From the NCBI GenBank assembly GCA_910585615.1, contig CAJUFO010000068.1, forward strand, positions 1 through 24,159: a stretch of 24,159 nucleotides of DNA, in the 5' to 3' direction. Source of the stretch: an uncultured Acetatifactor sp. (GTDB lineage: Bacteria > Bacillota > Clostridia > Lachnospirales > Lachnospiraceae). Below are positions 14,730-21,844 of this stretch, one piece after another. How positions within the stretch are numbered: position 1 is the first letter of the stretch; the number at the start of each line of letters is the position of its first letter. The notes beneath the pieces were generated by a model. That model was not told where the DNA came from. It saw only the letters and a list, made by a program, of their open reading frames with translations, and searched no databases. Both the position numbers and the translations under genes were made by a program.

Positions 14730-15545
14730 ATGTATGTTGCGAGGTATCTTCTGGATATAGAGGAATTCATGGATGCGGAAAACGGAGAAGCCCTTCTTGC
14801 GAGGGCTTTTCTGCGTGTGGATGAAGAGCGCGGGGAGAAGGCTCGGCGCATGAGGCCGGGCCGGGCGCGGGCTGCCAGCCTGGGTGCGGGGCTGCTGCTG
14901 CAGATTGGGGTGCGGGAGGCGGTGGCGGCTGTGTCCGGAGATAATATCGGAATAAAACGATATTCCGTCAAACAATTACTGGAGAGCCTGGATGGGAAAC
15001 CGCCGGTGTCCCTTGCCTATGTCTATGGGAAAGAAGGGAAGCCTTATTTCAGGGATTTGCCCTTCTATTTCAACCTGTCCCATTCCGGGGGCTATGTCCT
15101 CTGCGTCATCTCCTCGGAGGAAATCGGGGCGGACATCCAGCAGCACTGCGGAAAGAACGTGGAGAAGCTTGCTAGGCGATTCTTTTCGGAGCGGGAAGCG
15201 GCAGCGCTGGAGCAGGCAGGAGAGGAACGGGAGAAGCGGGAAGGATTGTTCTACAGGCTGTGGGCCAGGAAGGAGGCCTATGGGAAGCTGACCGGAAAAG
15301 GCATCGCGGCGGCGCTGAGTGCGGACCTCCTGCCCGGAGAGGACGTATATCCCGAAAACCTGTCCGAAAAGGCTGCGGCGTCAAAAAACGGAAGCGGCCC
15401 GGGCAGGACGCTGGTTCCGCGGGGGATGGCTTCAGCCCGTGGAGGAGCGCAAATGACGACTGTCCGGCTGGATGGGAAGCGTCTGCTGTGGGAGGAACAT
15501 GACGGCATAGAGGGGTACAGCATCGCCCTTTGCCGGTATGGCTGA
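14730..15545 (+). CDS. 4'-phosphopantetheinyl transferase (Sfp type)
   Basis: A 271-residue protein that moves the phosphopantetheine arm of CoA onto carrier proteins of fatty-acid, polyketide or nonribosomal peptide synthesis. Sfp-type motifs are FNLSHSGGYV, the Mg-binding IGADIQ, and FFSEREAAAL followed by LWARKEAYGKLTGKGI (W-x-x-K-E-A). The ATG at 14730 is chosen (ACGGAG six bases before); a TTG at 14715 is also in frame. The C-terminal region (about 205-250) is low in complexity, rich in Lys, Gly and Arg, and looks poorly conserved. No carrier-protein cluster lies nearby, so a housekeeping or remote role is likely. Its stop is only 5 bases from the stop of the convergent next gene. Confidence 0.85.
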   Translation: MYVARYLLDIEEFMDAENGEALLARAFLRVDEERGEKARRMRPGRARAASLGAGLLLQIGVREAVAAVSGDNIGIKRYSVKQLLESLDGKPPVSLAYVYGKEGKPYFRDLPFYFNLSHSGGYVLCVISSEEIGADIQQHCGKNVEKLARRFFSEREAAALEQAGEEREKREGLFYRLWARKEAYGKLTGKGIAAALSADLLPGEDVYPENLSEKAAASKNGSGPGRTLVPRGMASARGGAQMTTVRLDGKRLLWEEHDGIEGYSIALCRYG

Positions 15546-15550
15546 CCTGT

Positions 15551-15976
15551 CTATTTTTCATAGTCAGCCAGGAACGGATCGCCAATGTCCAGCCGGATGG
15601 GAGGCCTCTGAGGAGGGGTATCGGGATTCGAAGCCGGAGCCGGATTTGGGGCGGAGAGCGCGGGCGTGGACGTACCTGGAGTTTCGGGGGCGGCAGGCCT
15701 GGAAGCAGCGGCCTGGGACGCGGCAGGGCCTGAAAGAGCCGATGAAGGAGTCGGCGAAGGAGCCGATGGCGTGGACAAGGCCTGGGCAGGCGGACAGACT
15801 GTGGGAAGGCAGGGCGGCCCGAACTGCTTACTGAACTGCAGGTTGGCCTGAATCAGATTGTACTGCATCAGAAGCTTCAGGGTCTGGGAGAGACATTCCG
15901 GCGTATTGCAGTTCACCTCGCAGATATCTTTGAGGGAATGTGAGAGGTTTAAGATATCCAAAGATGTAATGGCCAT
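15551..15976 (-). CDS. Small protein with helical N-terminus and Pro/Ala-rich tail
   Basis: A 141-residue protein of no recognised family. GGAGGTG lies 5 bases before the ATG at 15976, a near-perfect ribosome site that supports it as real. Residues 1-53 look like a conserved helical domain (LDILNLSHSLKDICEVNC, then QTLKLLMQYNLIQANLQF) with three Cys; residues 55-125 are a Pro/Ala/Ser/Thr linker (repeated PAPxxP); the end is IRLDIGDPFLADYEK. No signal peptide or membrane segment. The design, a small helical head on a disordered tail with a terminal motif, is like spore-coat or scaffold proteins, but that is only a guess. Confidence 0.6.
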   Translation of the reverse strand: MAITSLDILNLSHSLKDICEVNCNTPECLSQTLKLLMQYNLIQANLQFSKQFGPPCLPTVCPPAQALSTPSAPSPTPSSALSGPAASQAAASRPAAPETPGTSTPALSAPNPAPASNPDTPPQRPPIRLDIGDPFLADYEK

Positions 15977-16006
15977 GGCCCACCTCCGGCTGGGGTCTTT
16001 CCCTAT

Positions 16007-16012
16007 ATTATA
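16007..16012 (-). promoter_or_regulatory. Possible -10 box of the Pro/Ala-rich protein gene
   Basis: On minus a perfect TATAAT 30 bases before the ATG at 15976; the region 17 bases upstream (CACGGT) is not a good -35 box. Confidence 0.3.
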
Positions 16013-16074
16013 TTCCGGCAGCCGTCAGACCGTGCGAAAACGCTTGCGAGGTAAAAATGCTATTTGGAATGTTG

Positions 16075-16094
16075 GCGCTGATTCAAATCAGCGC
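16075..16094. terminator. Palindrome upstream of both divergent genes
   Basis: GCGCTGATT-CA-AATCAGCGC, two perfect 9-base arms with a 2-base centre. It is followed by GTTTC on plus, so a terminator is possible, but its place between two divergent genes suits an operator as well. Confidence 0.35.
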
Positions 16095-16175
16095 GTTTCA
16101 AGCGCTGTGGCATGATGCAAAGACACTCAATTGATTCGAGCCACAAAACAGACAAGCGAGGAAAGGGCAGGTTTT

Positions 16176-16619
16176 ATGAAAATATTTGTAAATATTATAG
16201 GTTTAGTCATTCTTCTTTGCATGACAGGATGTGCAGATACTGCTGTATCGAATTCCCAAAATGAGGCAGATGTACCGCTTTGGGACGAATCAGAACATCT
16301 GACTTCAGGGGAAACGGTATCGGAATCTGCAGAGGGCAGTCAGGTGCCAAGCGCCCTGATACCAGCAGTCATGATTGACGGTGTCACTTACTACCTTTCG
16401 CAGGGCTATCCGATACCGGACGAGGAGATAACTCTTGACCAGGTAGATTATACAGAGTCAGAGGTCTCTTTAGGTAAATTCCCGGAAAAGGATAAGGAAT
16501 CCAATTATGCCCCGGCAGGTACTCCATATGTGAAATATGGAAAAGGATATGCTCTGAAAATGGAAGAGTCTGGTTGGACATTGTTTTTAGTTTGGGAAGA
16601 GCGCCTGAAAGGCGAATGA
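16176..16619 (+). CDS. Putative lipoprotein, unknown function
   Basis: A 147-residue protein with a lipoprotein signal: MK, the hydrophobic run IFVNIIGLVILL, then MTGC with Cys19 as the predicted lipidated residue. The start at 16176 is set by AGGGCAGG at the right distance. The mature part has an acidic, disordered stretch (20-65) and a domain with VMIDGVTYYLSQGYPI, YAPAGTPYVKYGKGYALKMEESGW and FLVWEE, a pattern seen in small clostridial lipoproteins. It is expected on the outer face of the membrane. Base composition is lower in GC than the genes around it. Confidence 0.7.
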   Translation: MKIFVNIIGLVILLCMTGCADTAVSNSQNEADVPLWDESEHLTSGETVSESAEGSQVPSALIPAVMIDGVTYYLSQGYPIPDEEITLDQVDYTESEVSLGKFPEKDKESNYAPAGTPYVKYGKGYALKMEESGWTLFLVWEERLKGE

Positions 16620-16783
16620 TAAACTGACGCTATAGACTCATAATACACCAACTCATGATTCAGCAATAACTCCGCATCATGAACAGCAATTGAAGGATCT
16701 CTACAAATAAATTACTACGAATAAATTTTTGAAAATGATTGAAGTGCCATAAAACACCAACGAAAGAGAGTTACAAAAGCAAA

Positions 16784-17245
16784 ATGGAGCATTCGGAAGA
16801 TGTAATCCTTACGAATATGTGCATGGTCTACGACGGCACGAAAGTACTGGTGGAGGAGAAGAGACTGAAGGACGGCGAGGGGCGTTCCAGGGGAATCACC
16901 TTCCCCGGCGGCCACGTGGAGGATCATGAGCCGATTGTGGACTCCGTCATCCGCGAAATCTATGAGGAGACGGGCCTGACCATCGAAAAGCCCCGGCTCT
17001 GCGGCATCAAGGACTGGATGGAGGAGGACGGGAGGCGCTACATCGTCTTTCTGTTCAAGACAGACAGATTCTCTGGGGAGCTGAAATCCTCCGACGAGGG
17101 GAAAGTCTTCTGGACGCAGCTGGACGCCCTGCCCCAGATGCCCACCATATGGCACATGGACCACATGCTGCGGATTTTCGACAAAGAGGAGTTCGCGGAG
17201 CTGTTCCTTGACACAGAGCAGGATTGGAAGCCGATACTGAAATAA
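16784..17245 (+). CDS. Nudix hydrolase (MutT-like)
   Basis: A 153-residue protein with a perfect Nudix box (G-x5-E-x7-R-E-U-x-E-E-x-G-U): Gly43, Glu49, Arg57, Glu58, Glu61, Glu62, Gly64 in GGHVEDHEPIVDSVIREI followed by YEETGL. It hydrolyses a nucleoside diphosphate linked to another group, using Mg. Size and the following KDWMEEDGRRYIVFLF resemble 8-oxo-dGTP diphosphatases, but the substrate is uncertain. The start at 16784 is inferred from conserved length; the ribosome site is poor (AGAGAG 13 bases away). The 164-base AT-rich gap before it shows no convincing promoter. Confidence 0.85.
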   Translation: MEHSEDVILTNMCMVYDGTKVLVEEKRLKDGEGRSRGITFPGGHVEDHEPIVDSVIREIYEETGLTIEKPRLCGIKDWMEEDGRRYIVFLFKTDRFSGELKSSDEGKVFWTQLDALPQMPTIWHMDHMLRIFDKEEFAELFLDTEQDWKPILK

Positions 17246-17270
17246 CTGCCGTTTTCATGCCCCGATAGGG

Positions 17271-17290
17271 AAATCTTAAGAAAATCCACA
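17271..17290 (+). promoter_or_regulatory. Response-regulator-type binding box, copy 1
   Basis: Two AATC half-sites 11 bases apart within AAATCTTAAG-AAAATCCACA, 53 bases before the TATAAT of the regulator gene. It matches 19231-19250 at 17 of 20 positions. Half-sites spaced by one helical turn are typical of OmpR/PhoB-type regulators. Confidence 0.5.
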
Positions 17291-17323
17291 TACAAAACGA
17301 AGAAATCATGCCCAAATCTTTCG

Positions 17324-17329
17324 TATAAT
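17324..17329 (+). promoter_or_regulatory. -10 box of the two-component operon
   Basis: Perfect TATAAT without a good -35 box, as expected for an activated promoter. A perfect hairpin GCCCGCC-gag-GGCGGGC (17369-17385) follows in the UTR, directly before the AGAGAGG ribosome site. Confidence 0.5.
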
Positions 17330-17399
17330 GCCTACAGAACTGCATCATTTCCAAATTCTGATTGGTACGCCCGCCGAGGGCGGGCAGAGAGGTATAAAA

Positions 17400-18092
17400 A
17401 TGGGCATCAATATTTTGGTAGTGGACGATGAAAAGGAGCTGGCCGACATCCTGGAGCTGTACCTCATAGGCGACGGCTACACCGTCCACAAATTCTACAC
17501 AGGCGCGGAGGCCCTGGACTGCATCGCACATACAGCCCTGGACCTGGCAATCCTGGACATCATGCTCCCGGATATGGACGGCTTCCAGATCTGCCGGAAA
17601 ATCAGGGAGAAATACTATTACCCCGTCATCATGCTCACAGCAAAAGCAGACGATGGAGATAAAATCATGGGGCTTACCATTGGAGCGGACGATTACATCA
17701 CAAAGCCCTTCAACCCCCTGGAGGTGGTGGCCAGAGTGAAGACACAGCTGCGGCGATACCTGCGATACAGCAATCCCGCCGCCTTCCAGTCCCATGAATA
17801 CGACATCCGGGGCCTTGTCATCAACAGGGACAACCACAGATGCCTCCTGTTCGGAAAGGAGCTGCAGCTGACTCCTATTGAATTCTCCATTCTGTGGTAT
17901 CTCTGCGAGCGGCAGGGAACAGTCGTCCCCTCCGAGGAGCTTTTCGAAGCGGTGTGGGGCGAGAAATACCTGACGAACAACAATACCGTCATGGCCCACA
18001 TCGGGCGGCTGCGGGAGAAGCTGGGGGAGCCTGCCAGGAGCCCCAGGTTCATCAAGACGGTATGGGGAGTGGGGTATACCATTGAAAAATAG
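17400..18092 (+). CDS. VanR-type (OmpR family) response regulator
   Basis: A 230-residue regulator. The ATG at 17400 is chosen because it opens with NILVVDDEKE. Receiver domain 1-120: acidic Asp9/Asp10, phospho-acceptor Asp53 in ILDIMLPDMDG, Thr in MLTAKADD and Lys in TKPFNP. Winged-helix domain about 130-228 (LLFGKELQLTPIEFSILWYL, VWGEKY, IGRLREKLG, TVWGVGYTIE). Sequence style is that of VanR-ABDEGLN relatives, but no vancomycin genes are near, so this is better read as an ABC-transporter regulator. It overlaps the kinase by 11 bases. It probably binds the two similar boxes before its own gene and before the ABC gene. Confidence 0.9.
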   Translation: MGINILVVDDEKELADILELYLIGDGYTVHKFYTGAEALDCIAHTALDLAILDIMLPDMDGFQICRKIREKYYYPVIMLTAKADDGDKIMGLTIGADDYITKPFNPLEVVARVKTQLRRYLRYSNPAAFQSHEYDIRGLVINRDNHRCLLFGKELQLTPIEFSILWYLCERQGTVVPSEELFEAVWGEKYLTNNNTVMAHIGRLREKLGEPARSPRFIKTVWGVGYTIEK

Positions 18093-19218
18093 AGCAGACA
18101 GGGACTTCCGACAGTTTCGCAGGAAAATCTTCCTGCGCACCATCGCCATGGTAGTCATCGCCGTCGTGGCGGTCTGGGCCGCATACACCCTCCTGCTGCG
18201 GGGGGATTTCGCGAACCTGATGGTGTCCCTTTTCCAATACGGCTTCCGGATGGATTCCGCCGCGGCCCTGGCCCTCTACGACCGGATCTTCCGCAGACAT
18301 ATGGACGCGTATATCCTGCTGTCCCTCCTGCTTGTATTCATGGCCCTGCTCTCTGTCTTCCTGCGGTGGCTCATGGGATATTTCGGGGAGATCGGCAGGG
18401 GGATGGACGCGCTGCTGGACGGCGTGCCGGGGGAAATCTCGCTGTCCCCGGAGCTCCTCCCCATCGAGCGGAAGATGAACATGGTCAAGCACACGCTGGA
18501 GAGACAGAAAAGCGATATGCTCCTGGCCGAGCAGAAGAAGAACGACCTGATCATGTACCTGGCCCATGATTTGAAGACACCACTGGCTTCCTCCATGGGC
18601 TATCTGAACCTCCTGCGGGACGAGCCGCAGATTTCCCAGGAGCTGCGGGAAAAATACCTCTCCATCTCCCTGGCCAAAGCGAAGCGGCTGGAGAATCTGA
18701 TCGACGAGTTCCTGGAGATCGCGAAATATAACCTGACCACCATCACGCTGCAATACAGCGAAATCAACCTGACCCGCCTGCTGGAGCAGCTGGTATATGA
18801 ATTCCGGCCGGTTTTGGAGAAAAAGGGCCTGACCTGCCGCCTTACGGCCCCGGAGGATATGATGTTAAAGTGCGATGCCGACAAGCTGCAGAGGGTGTTC
18901 GACAATCTGTTGCGCAATGCCTGGGCCTACAGCTATGAGGGGACGCAGATTTCCATCGAAGTCCGGGAGAGCGGGGATCATGTGGAGCTTCGTTTTTCCA
19001 ACCACGGCGGGACGATTCCGGCGGAAAAGTTGGAGCGGATATTCGAGCAGTTCTACAGGCTGGATCCGGAGCGCGGGACGGAAGGATCCGGGCTGGGGCT
19101 TGCCATCGCGAAGCAGATCGTCGCCCTCCACAAAGGGGAGATTACGGCGCGAAGTAGGGAGGGCCTGACGGTCTTCGCGGTGACGCTTCCCATTCCATGC
19201 GGGTCGCCCGCCCTGTAG
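18082..19218 (+). CDS. VanS-type sensor histidine kinase
   Basis: A 378-residue membrane kinase starting at a TTG at 18082 (GGGAGTGGGG upstream), which overlaps the regulator's end by 11 bases. Two membrane spans at about 17-37 and 76-97 enclose only some 38 residues outside, too few for a large sensor domain, so it may sense in the membrane or through the partner transporter. Then come a HAMP-like linker, the H-box YLAHDLKTPLASSMGYL with phospho-acceptor His162, an N-box in FDNLLRNAWAYS, and the ATP lid ending in GSGLGLAIAKQI. It phosphorylates the adjoining regulator. VanS in style, with no link to glycopeptide resistance shown. Confidence 0.9.
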   Translation: MKNRADRDFRQFRRKIFLRTIAMVVIAVVAVWAAYTLLLRGDFANLMVSLFQYGFRMDSAAALALYDRIFRRHMDAYILLSLLLVFMALLSVFLRWLMGYFGEIGRGMDALLDGVPGEISLSPELLPIERKMNMVKHTLERQKSDMLLAEQKKNDLIMYLAHDLKTPLASSMGYLNLLRDEPQISQELREKYLSISLAKAKRLENLIDEFLEIAKYNLTTITLQYSEINLTRLLEQLVYEFRPVLEKKGLTCRLTAPEDMMLKCDADKLQRVFDNLLRNAWAYSYEGTQISIEVRESGDHVELRFSNHGGTIPAEKLERIFEQFYRLDPERGTEGSGLGLAIAKQIVALHKGEITARSREGLTVFAVTLPIPCGSPAL

Positions 19219-19230
19219 GCTCCTGTAGGA

Positions 19231-19250
19231 AAATCGTAAGGAAATCCAGA
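19231..19250 (+). promoter_or_regulatory. Response-regulator-type binding box, copy 2
   Basis: AAATCGTAAG-GAAATCCAGA, again with AATC half-sites 11 bases apart, 75 bases before the TATAAT of the ABC gene. The offset from copy 1 (22 bases) equals about two helical turns, so both would face the polymerase alike. Confidence 0.5.
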
Positions 19251-19305
19251 GAAAAACAGTTGAATACCGTGTGGGCGGACGAGGAAAAGGCGCTTTTGCT
19301 TTTGG

Positions 19306-19311
19306 TATAAT
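19306..19311 (+). promoter_or_regulatory. -10 box of the ABC transporter gene
   Basis: Perfect TATAAT 70 bases before the ATG, with no consensus -35. It is flanked by an inverted repeat AAAGGCGC (19286-19293) and GCGCCTTT (19331-19338). Confidence 0.5.
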
Positions 19312-19380
19312 CTGAAATACCAGGGCAGAGGCGCCTTTGGTTTTGACGTTGTAAGGGATGTATACAGGAAGGAGTATCAT

Positions 19381-19953
19381 ATGGAATTGTTGATCGACCA
19401 TGTTTCAAAGCGGTTCCGGGACAAGAGGGCCGTAAGCGACATCAGCCTGGAGCTGACGCCGGGAGTCTGGGGCCTGCTTGGGGCCAACGGGGCGGGCAAG
19501 ACCACCCTGATGCGGATGATTGCCGGCAATTTACAGCCTGACGCGGGCCAGATTGTGTACGATGGAGTCCCCATCGGGATGCTGGGGGAGAGGTACCGCG
19601 ACATTTTCGGCTTCCTGCCCCAGGAGTTCGGATTTCATCAGGACTTCACCGTGGGGGACTATCTGACCTATGTGGCGGCGCTGAAAGGGCTGGATGAGCG
19701 GCAGGGCAGGCGGCGGATACAGGAGCTGCTGGAGCGGGTCTCCCTGCTGGACGTGCGGGGCAGGAAGATTGCCAGGCTTTCCGGCGGGATGAAGCGCAGG
19801 GTAGGAATCGCCCAGGCGCTGCTGAACGACCCGGAGGTATTGATTTTGGATGAACCCACCGGGGGCCTGGATCCCGGCGAGCGGGTGCGCTTCCGCAACC
19901 TCCTGTCGGAGTTCGCCCATGACCGGATCGTCCTGATTTCCACCCACATCGTA
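19381..19953 (+). pseudogene. ABC transporter ATPase, truncated at the H-loop
   Basis: Residues 1-191 are a normal ABC ATPase: Walker A GANGAGKTT (34-42), Q-loop LPQE (79-82), signature LSGGM (133-137), Walker B LILDEPTGG with Asp157/Glu158 and H-loop His189 in ISTHIV. Homology then stops. The frame stays open to 20127, but as the wrong frame of a methyltransferase remnant (Trp/Cys-rich, VCMWLISSALWVWLCWCSLW). About 40-100 residues of the usual C-terminus and the permease gene that normally follows are missing. AAGGAG precedes the ATG. The core could still fold, but without a membrane partner it is unlikely to move anything. It probably was the target of the two-component pair. Confidence 0.8.
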
Positions 19954-20141
19954 TGTATGTGGCTTATTTCATCTGCTTTATGGGTATGGCTCTGCTGGTG
20001 CAGTCTCTGGTATTGGCGGCGGTGGTTGTGGTGTTTCAGGTTTCTGCCCATTGGATCATTCTTGCGGAGGAAAGATGGTGTCTGGAGAATTTTGGGGCAG
20101 AGTATAGGCGGTATATGGGAGAGGTAAGGCGGTATCTTTAA
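19953..20141 (+). pseudogene. C-terminal remnant of an isoprenylcysteine-methyltransferase-like protein
   Basis: In a frame shifted from the ABC gene, 62 codons read MYVAYFICFMGMALLVQS, a second hydrophobic run (LAAVVVVFQV), then HWIILAEERWC and FGAEYRRYMGEVRRYL. The opening matches the R-H-P-x-Y motif start and the EER...YxxY ending typical of ICMT/phospholipid methyltransferase membrane proteins, which are usually 180-200 residues. The N-terminal two thirds are absent; the piece is joined straight to the ABC gene at about 19952. Confidence 0.7.
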
Positions 20142-20167
20142 ATAGATTGAGATTTACGGAGGTATTT

Positions 20168-20236
20168 ATGGCGGTGAATGTAGAAGAAACATTTGAGCTT
20201 CTTCAAAAGGCATTGAAAGAGATACAGGAGTTATAG
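20168..20236 (+). CDS. Short ORF with strong ribosome site, possibly truncated
   Basis: 22 codons (MAVNVEETFELLQKALKEIQ, then EL) after ACGGAGG 7 bases upstream. It is amphipathic and helical, with no recognised family. It may be the start of a lost gene or a small peptide; it lies in the debris between the methyltransferase remnant and the yjdF leader. Confidence 0.35.
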   Translation: MAVNVEETFELLQKALKEIQEL

Positions 20237-20295
20237 AAAGGAATAGATTTTGGTTTTTAGCGGGAGTTTATCCTGCTGGAAATATAAACAGCAAA

Positions 20296-20475
20296 GATAA
20301 AAACGCAACGTGCATCTTTTGGATGTGCCAGAGCCGGTAGGGCGCACAAGGTCTGGGAGACCTTGGTTTTGCGCCGACCGGAGCGGAGCGTAGACCCCGG
20401 CCGTCCTGATGGTATCAGGGTAAGTAACCTGCCCTCCTGGGTTGTCCGTTCTTTGTTCATAACACATTTAAGGAG
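20296..20475 (+). promoter_or_regulatory. yjdF-type (azaaromatic) riboswitch leader
   Basis: The 5' region of yjdF is strongly structured: GCATC/GATGT near 20312-20327, a long arm GGCGCA...TGCGCC (20341-20346 with 20370-20375) holding AAGGTCT-ggg-AGACCTT (20348-20364), then CTGAT/ATCAG (20406-20418) and AGGG/CCCT (20417-20435). The single-stranded parts ACGCAACGTG, GAGCCGGTAGGGCG and ACCCCGGCCG look like the conserved core of the yjdF motif RNA, known to bind azaaromatic compounds and found before yjdF genes. It ends just before AAGGAGGG, so translational control is plausible. Assignment is from motif memory plus gene context. Confidence 0.75.
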
Positions 20476-20484
20476 GGTTTCGTT

Positions 20485-20901
20485 ATGGACAGAGGAAAGG
20501 CAGGTTTGACGGTATTTTTTGAGGGGCCGTTCTGGGTCGGCGTGTTTGAGCGTGTCGAGGATGGGAAACTTTCAGTATGCCGGGTGGTTTTTGGGAGTGA
20601 ACCCAGGGACTATGAGGTGTGGGATTTTGTCCTCAAAAATTATTACAGCTTGAAGTTTAGTCCGGCTGTCCCGGTGGCTGTGAGGGACGGAAAAGTGAAC
20701 CCGAAGCGGAGGCAGAGGGAGGCCGGGAAGCAGACCATGCAGGCAGGGATAGGCACGAAGTCCCAGCAGGCGTTACAGTTGCAGAGGGAAGAGAGGAAGA
20801 CGGAGCGCAGGCAGGCCGGCAGGGAGCAGAAGGAGGCCGAGAAGCAGCGGATGTTTGAGCTGAAACAGCAGAAGCGGAAGGAGAAGCACAGGGGCAGGTA
20901 G
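20485..20901 (+). CDS. yjdF: YjdF family protein
   Basis: A 138-residue protein. Residues 8-70 carry the YjdF signature (LTVFFEGPFWVGVFERVEDG, VVFGSEPRDYEVWDFVLKNY, then LKFSPAV); residues 73-138 are a long charged helix rich in Lys, Arg, Glu and Gln (NPKRRQREAGKQ...). The biochemical role is not known; the family accompanies a riboswitch for azaaromatic molecules and may help deal with such compounds. AAGGAGGG is 8 bases before the ATG. Codon use is more AT-rich than the left half of the window. Confidence 0.88.
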   Translation: MDRGKAGLTVFFEGPFWVGVFERVEDGKLSVCRVVFGSEPRDYEVWDFVLKNYYSLKFSPAVPVAVRDGKVNPKRRQREAGKQTMQAGIGTKSQQALQLQREERKTERRQAGREQKEAEKQRMFELKQQKRKEKHRGR

Positions 20902-20945
20902 GCATTCTGTTTGTGGAGGATATGGCTGAATGGAGAGTAGGGAAA

Positions 20946-21392
20946 ATGAAGATAGTTGAGATGAAAGAAAGAACGCCTCTGCTGGTACAGCAGTTGCTGG
21001 ATATTTGGGAAGGTTCTGTGCGGGCGACGCATTTGTTTTTATCGGACAGTGAGATAGAGAAAATTAAGGGGTATGTTCCGCAGGCAATAAGGGAGATACC
21101 GCATTTGATTGTTGGGGAAAGTGACAAAGGGATTCCTGCCGCTTATATGGGGATTGACGGGCAAAAATTGGAAATGCTGTTTGTTTCCGGCGAAGAGAGG
21201 GGAAGGGGATTTGGGAAGGCGCTGCTTGGATATGGGATGGATGCTTATGGTGTCGATGAGCTGGCGGTGAATGAGCAGAACCCGCAGGCAAAAGGGTTTT
21301 ATGAGCGTATGGGGTTTCGGGTTTTTAAACGGACGGATTGTGATGAGCAGGGGAACCCGTATCCTCTTTTGTACATGAAGCTGGAGGGATAG
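20946..21392 (+). CDS. GNAT-family N-acetyltransferase (YjaB-like)
   Basis: A 148-residue protein from the ATG at 20946 (MKIVEMKERTPLLVQQLLDI), chosen for the usual GNAT opening; a GTG at 20913 is in frame. It shows HLFLSDSEIEKIKGYVPQAI, the acetyl-CoA loop SGEERGRGFGKALL (R-G-x-G-F-G-K) and NPQAKGFYERMGFRVFKRT. The layout is that of YjaB-like acetyltransferases; the substrate is unknown. It begins 44 bases after yjdF and is probably read with it. Confidence 0.85.
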   Translation: MKIVEMKERTPLLVQQLLDIWEGSVRATHLFLSDSEIEKIKGYVPQAIREIPHLIVGESDKGIPAAYMGIDGQKLEMLFVSGEERGRGFGKALLGYGMDAYGVDELAVNEQNPQAKGFYERMGFRVFKRTDCDEQGNPYPLLYMKLEG

Positions 21393-21481
21393 CTTCGGTT
21401 TTGGGGGAGGTTTGTTGTTGGATTCAGGGAAGGCATCAGTCTGGAAGGGCTGGTGCTTTTTGCATGGAAGGGGGTGTTTTC

Positions 21482-21688
21482 ATGTATCCGGTGAGCGAGG
21501 CGAACCGGAGGTTGCACTGCCTGGAACTGAAAGCCTATGATTATATGCTGCGGTTTGAGAAGAGTTTTAACGAGTTTGAGGGGAATGCCTGGGCTTTTCT
21601 GGAACTGTTCTGTAAGGCTTGTGGTGTGGAGATGGAGATGCCAATGTATCTTCATGCGGAGGCTATACCATTGTGCCTACGGCTGTGA
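21482..21688 (+). CDS. Hypothetical small protein
   Basis: 68 codons (MYPVSEANRRLHCLELKAYD, then FEKSFNEFEGNAWAFLELFC). AAGGGGG lies 7 bases before the ATG, and the N-terminal 45 residues look like a helical protein. The C-terminal part overlaps, in another frame, a short-chain-dehydrogenase remnant, so this frame may be a chimera of two broken genes. No family is recognised. Confidence 0.35.
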   Translation: MYPVSEANRRLHCLELKAYDYMLRFEKSFNEFEGNAWAFLELFCKACGVEMEMPMYLHAEAIPLCLRL

Positions 21689-21798
21689 CATACTGTGCGG
21701 CGAAGTTTTGTGTCAGCACTTTTACAGAGGGGCTGGCGTGGGAACTGAAACTGAAAAATGAAGATATTTTACAAGACGCAGGAAAGATTAAGAGGTAA
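21616..21798 (+). pseudogene. Short-chain dehydrogenase (SDR) remnant
   Basis: One frame reads ANVSSCGGYTIVPTAVTYCA then AKFCVSTFTEGLAWELK, which carries the classical SDR elements: N-x-S-S-x-x-G, the catalytic Tyr-x3-Lys (YCAAK) and the following helix. There is no start codon, a stop lies just upstream (21613-21615), and the sequence after WELK diverges before the TAA at 21796. It is about 60 of the usual 250 residues. Confidence 0.55.
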
Positions 21799-21844
21799 AA
21801 TGACTCTTGTCAAAATTCAAAAATTGAATTCGGGGGTAATCCAC

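Noticed and set aside
16032..16046. cre-like catabolite site (AAACGCTT core)
   Set aside because: Several outer positions of the consensus mismatch and no sugar genes are adjacent.
17055..18188. 377-codon frame on minus opposite the regulator
   Set aside because: Shadow of the Nudix and response-regulator genes, no ribosome site or motifs.
17400..19218. Vancomycin resistance locus, from the VanR/VanS-like pair
   Set aside because: No vanH, ligase, vanX or related genes; the adjoining target is an ABC transporter gene.
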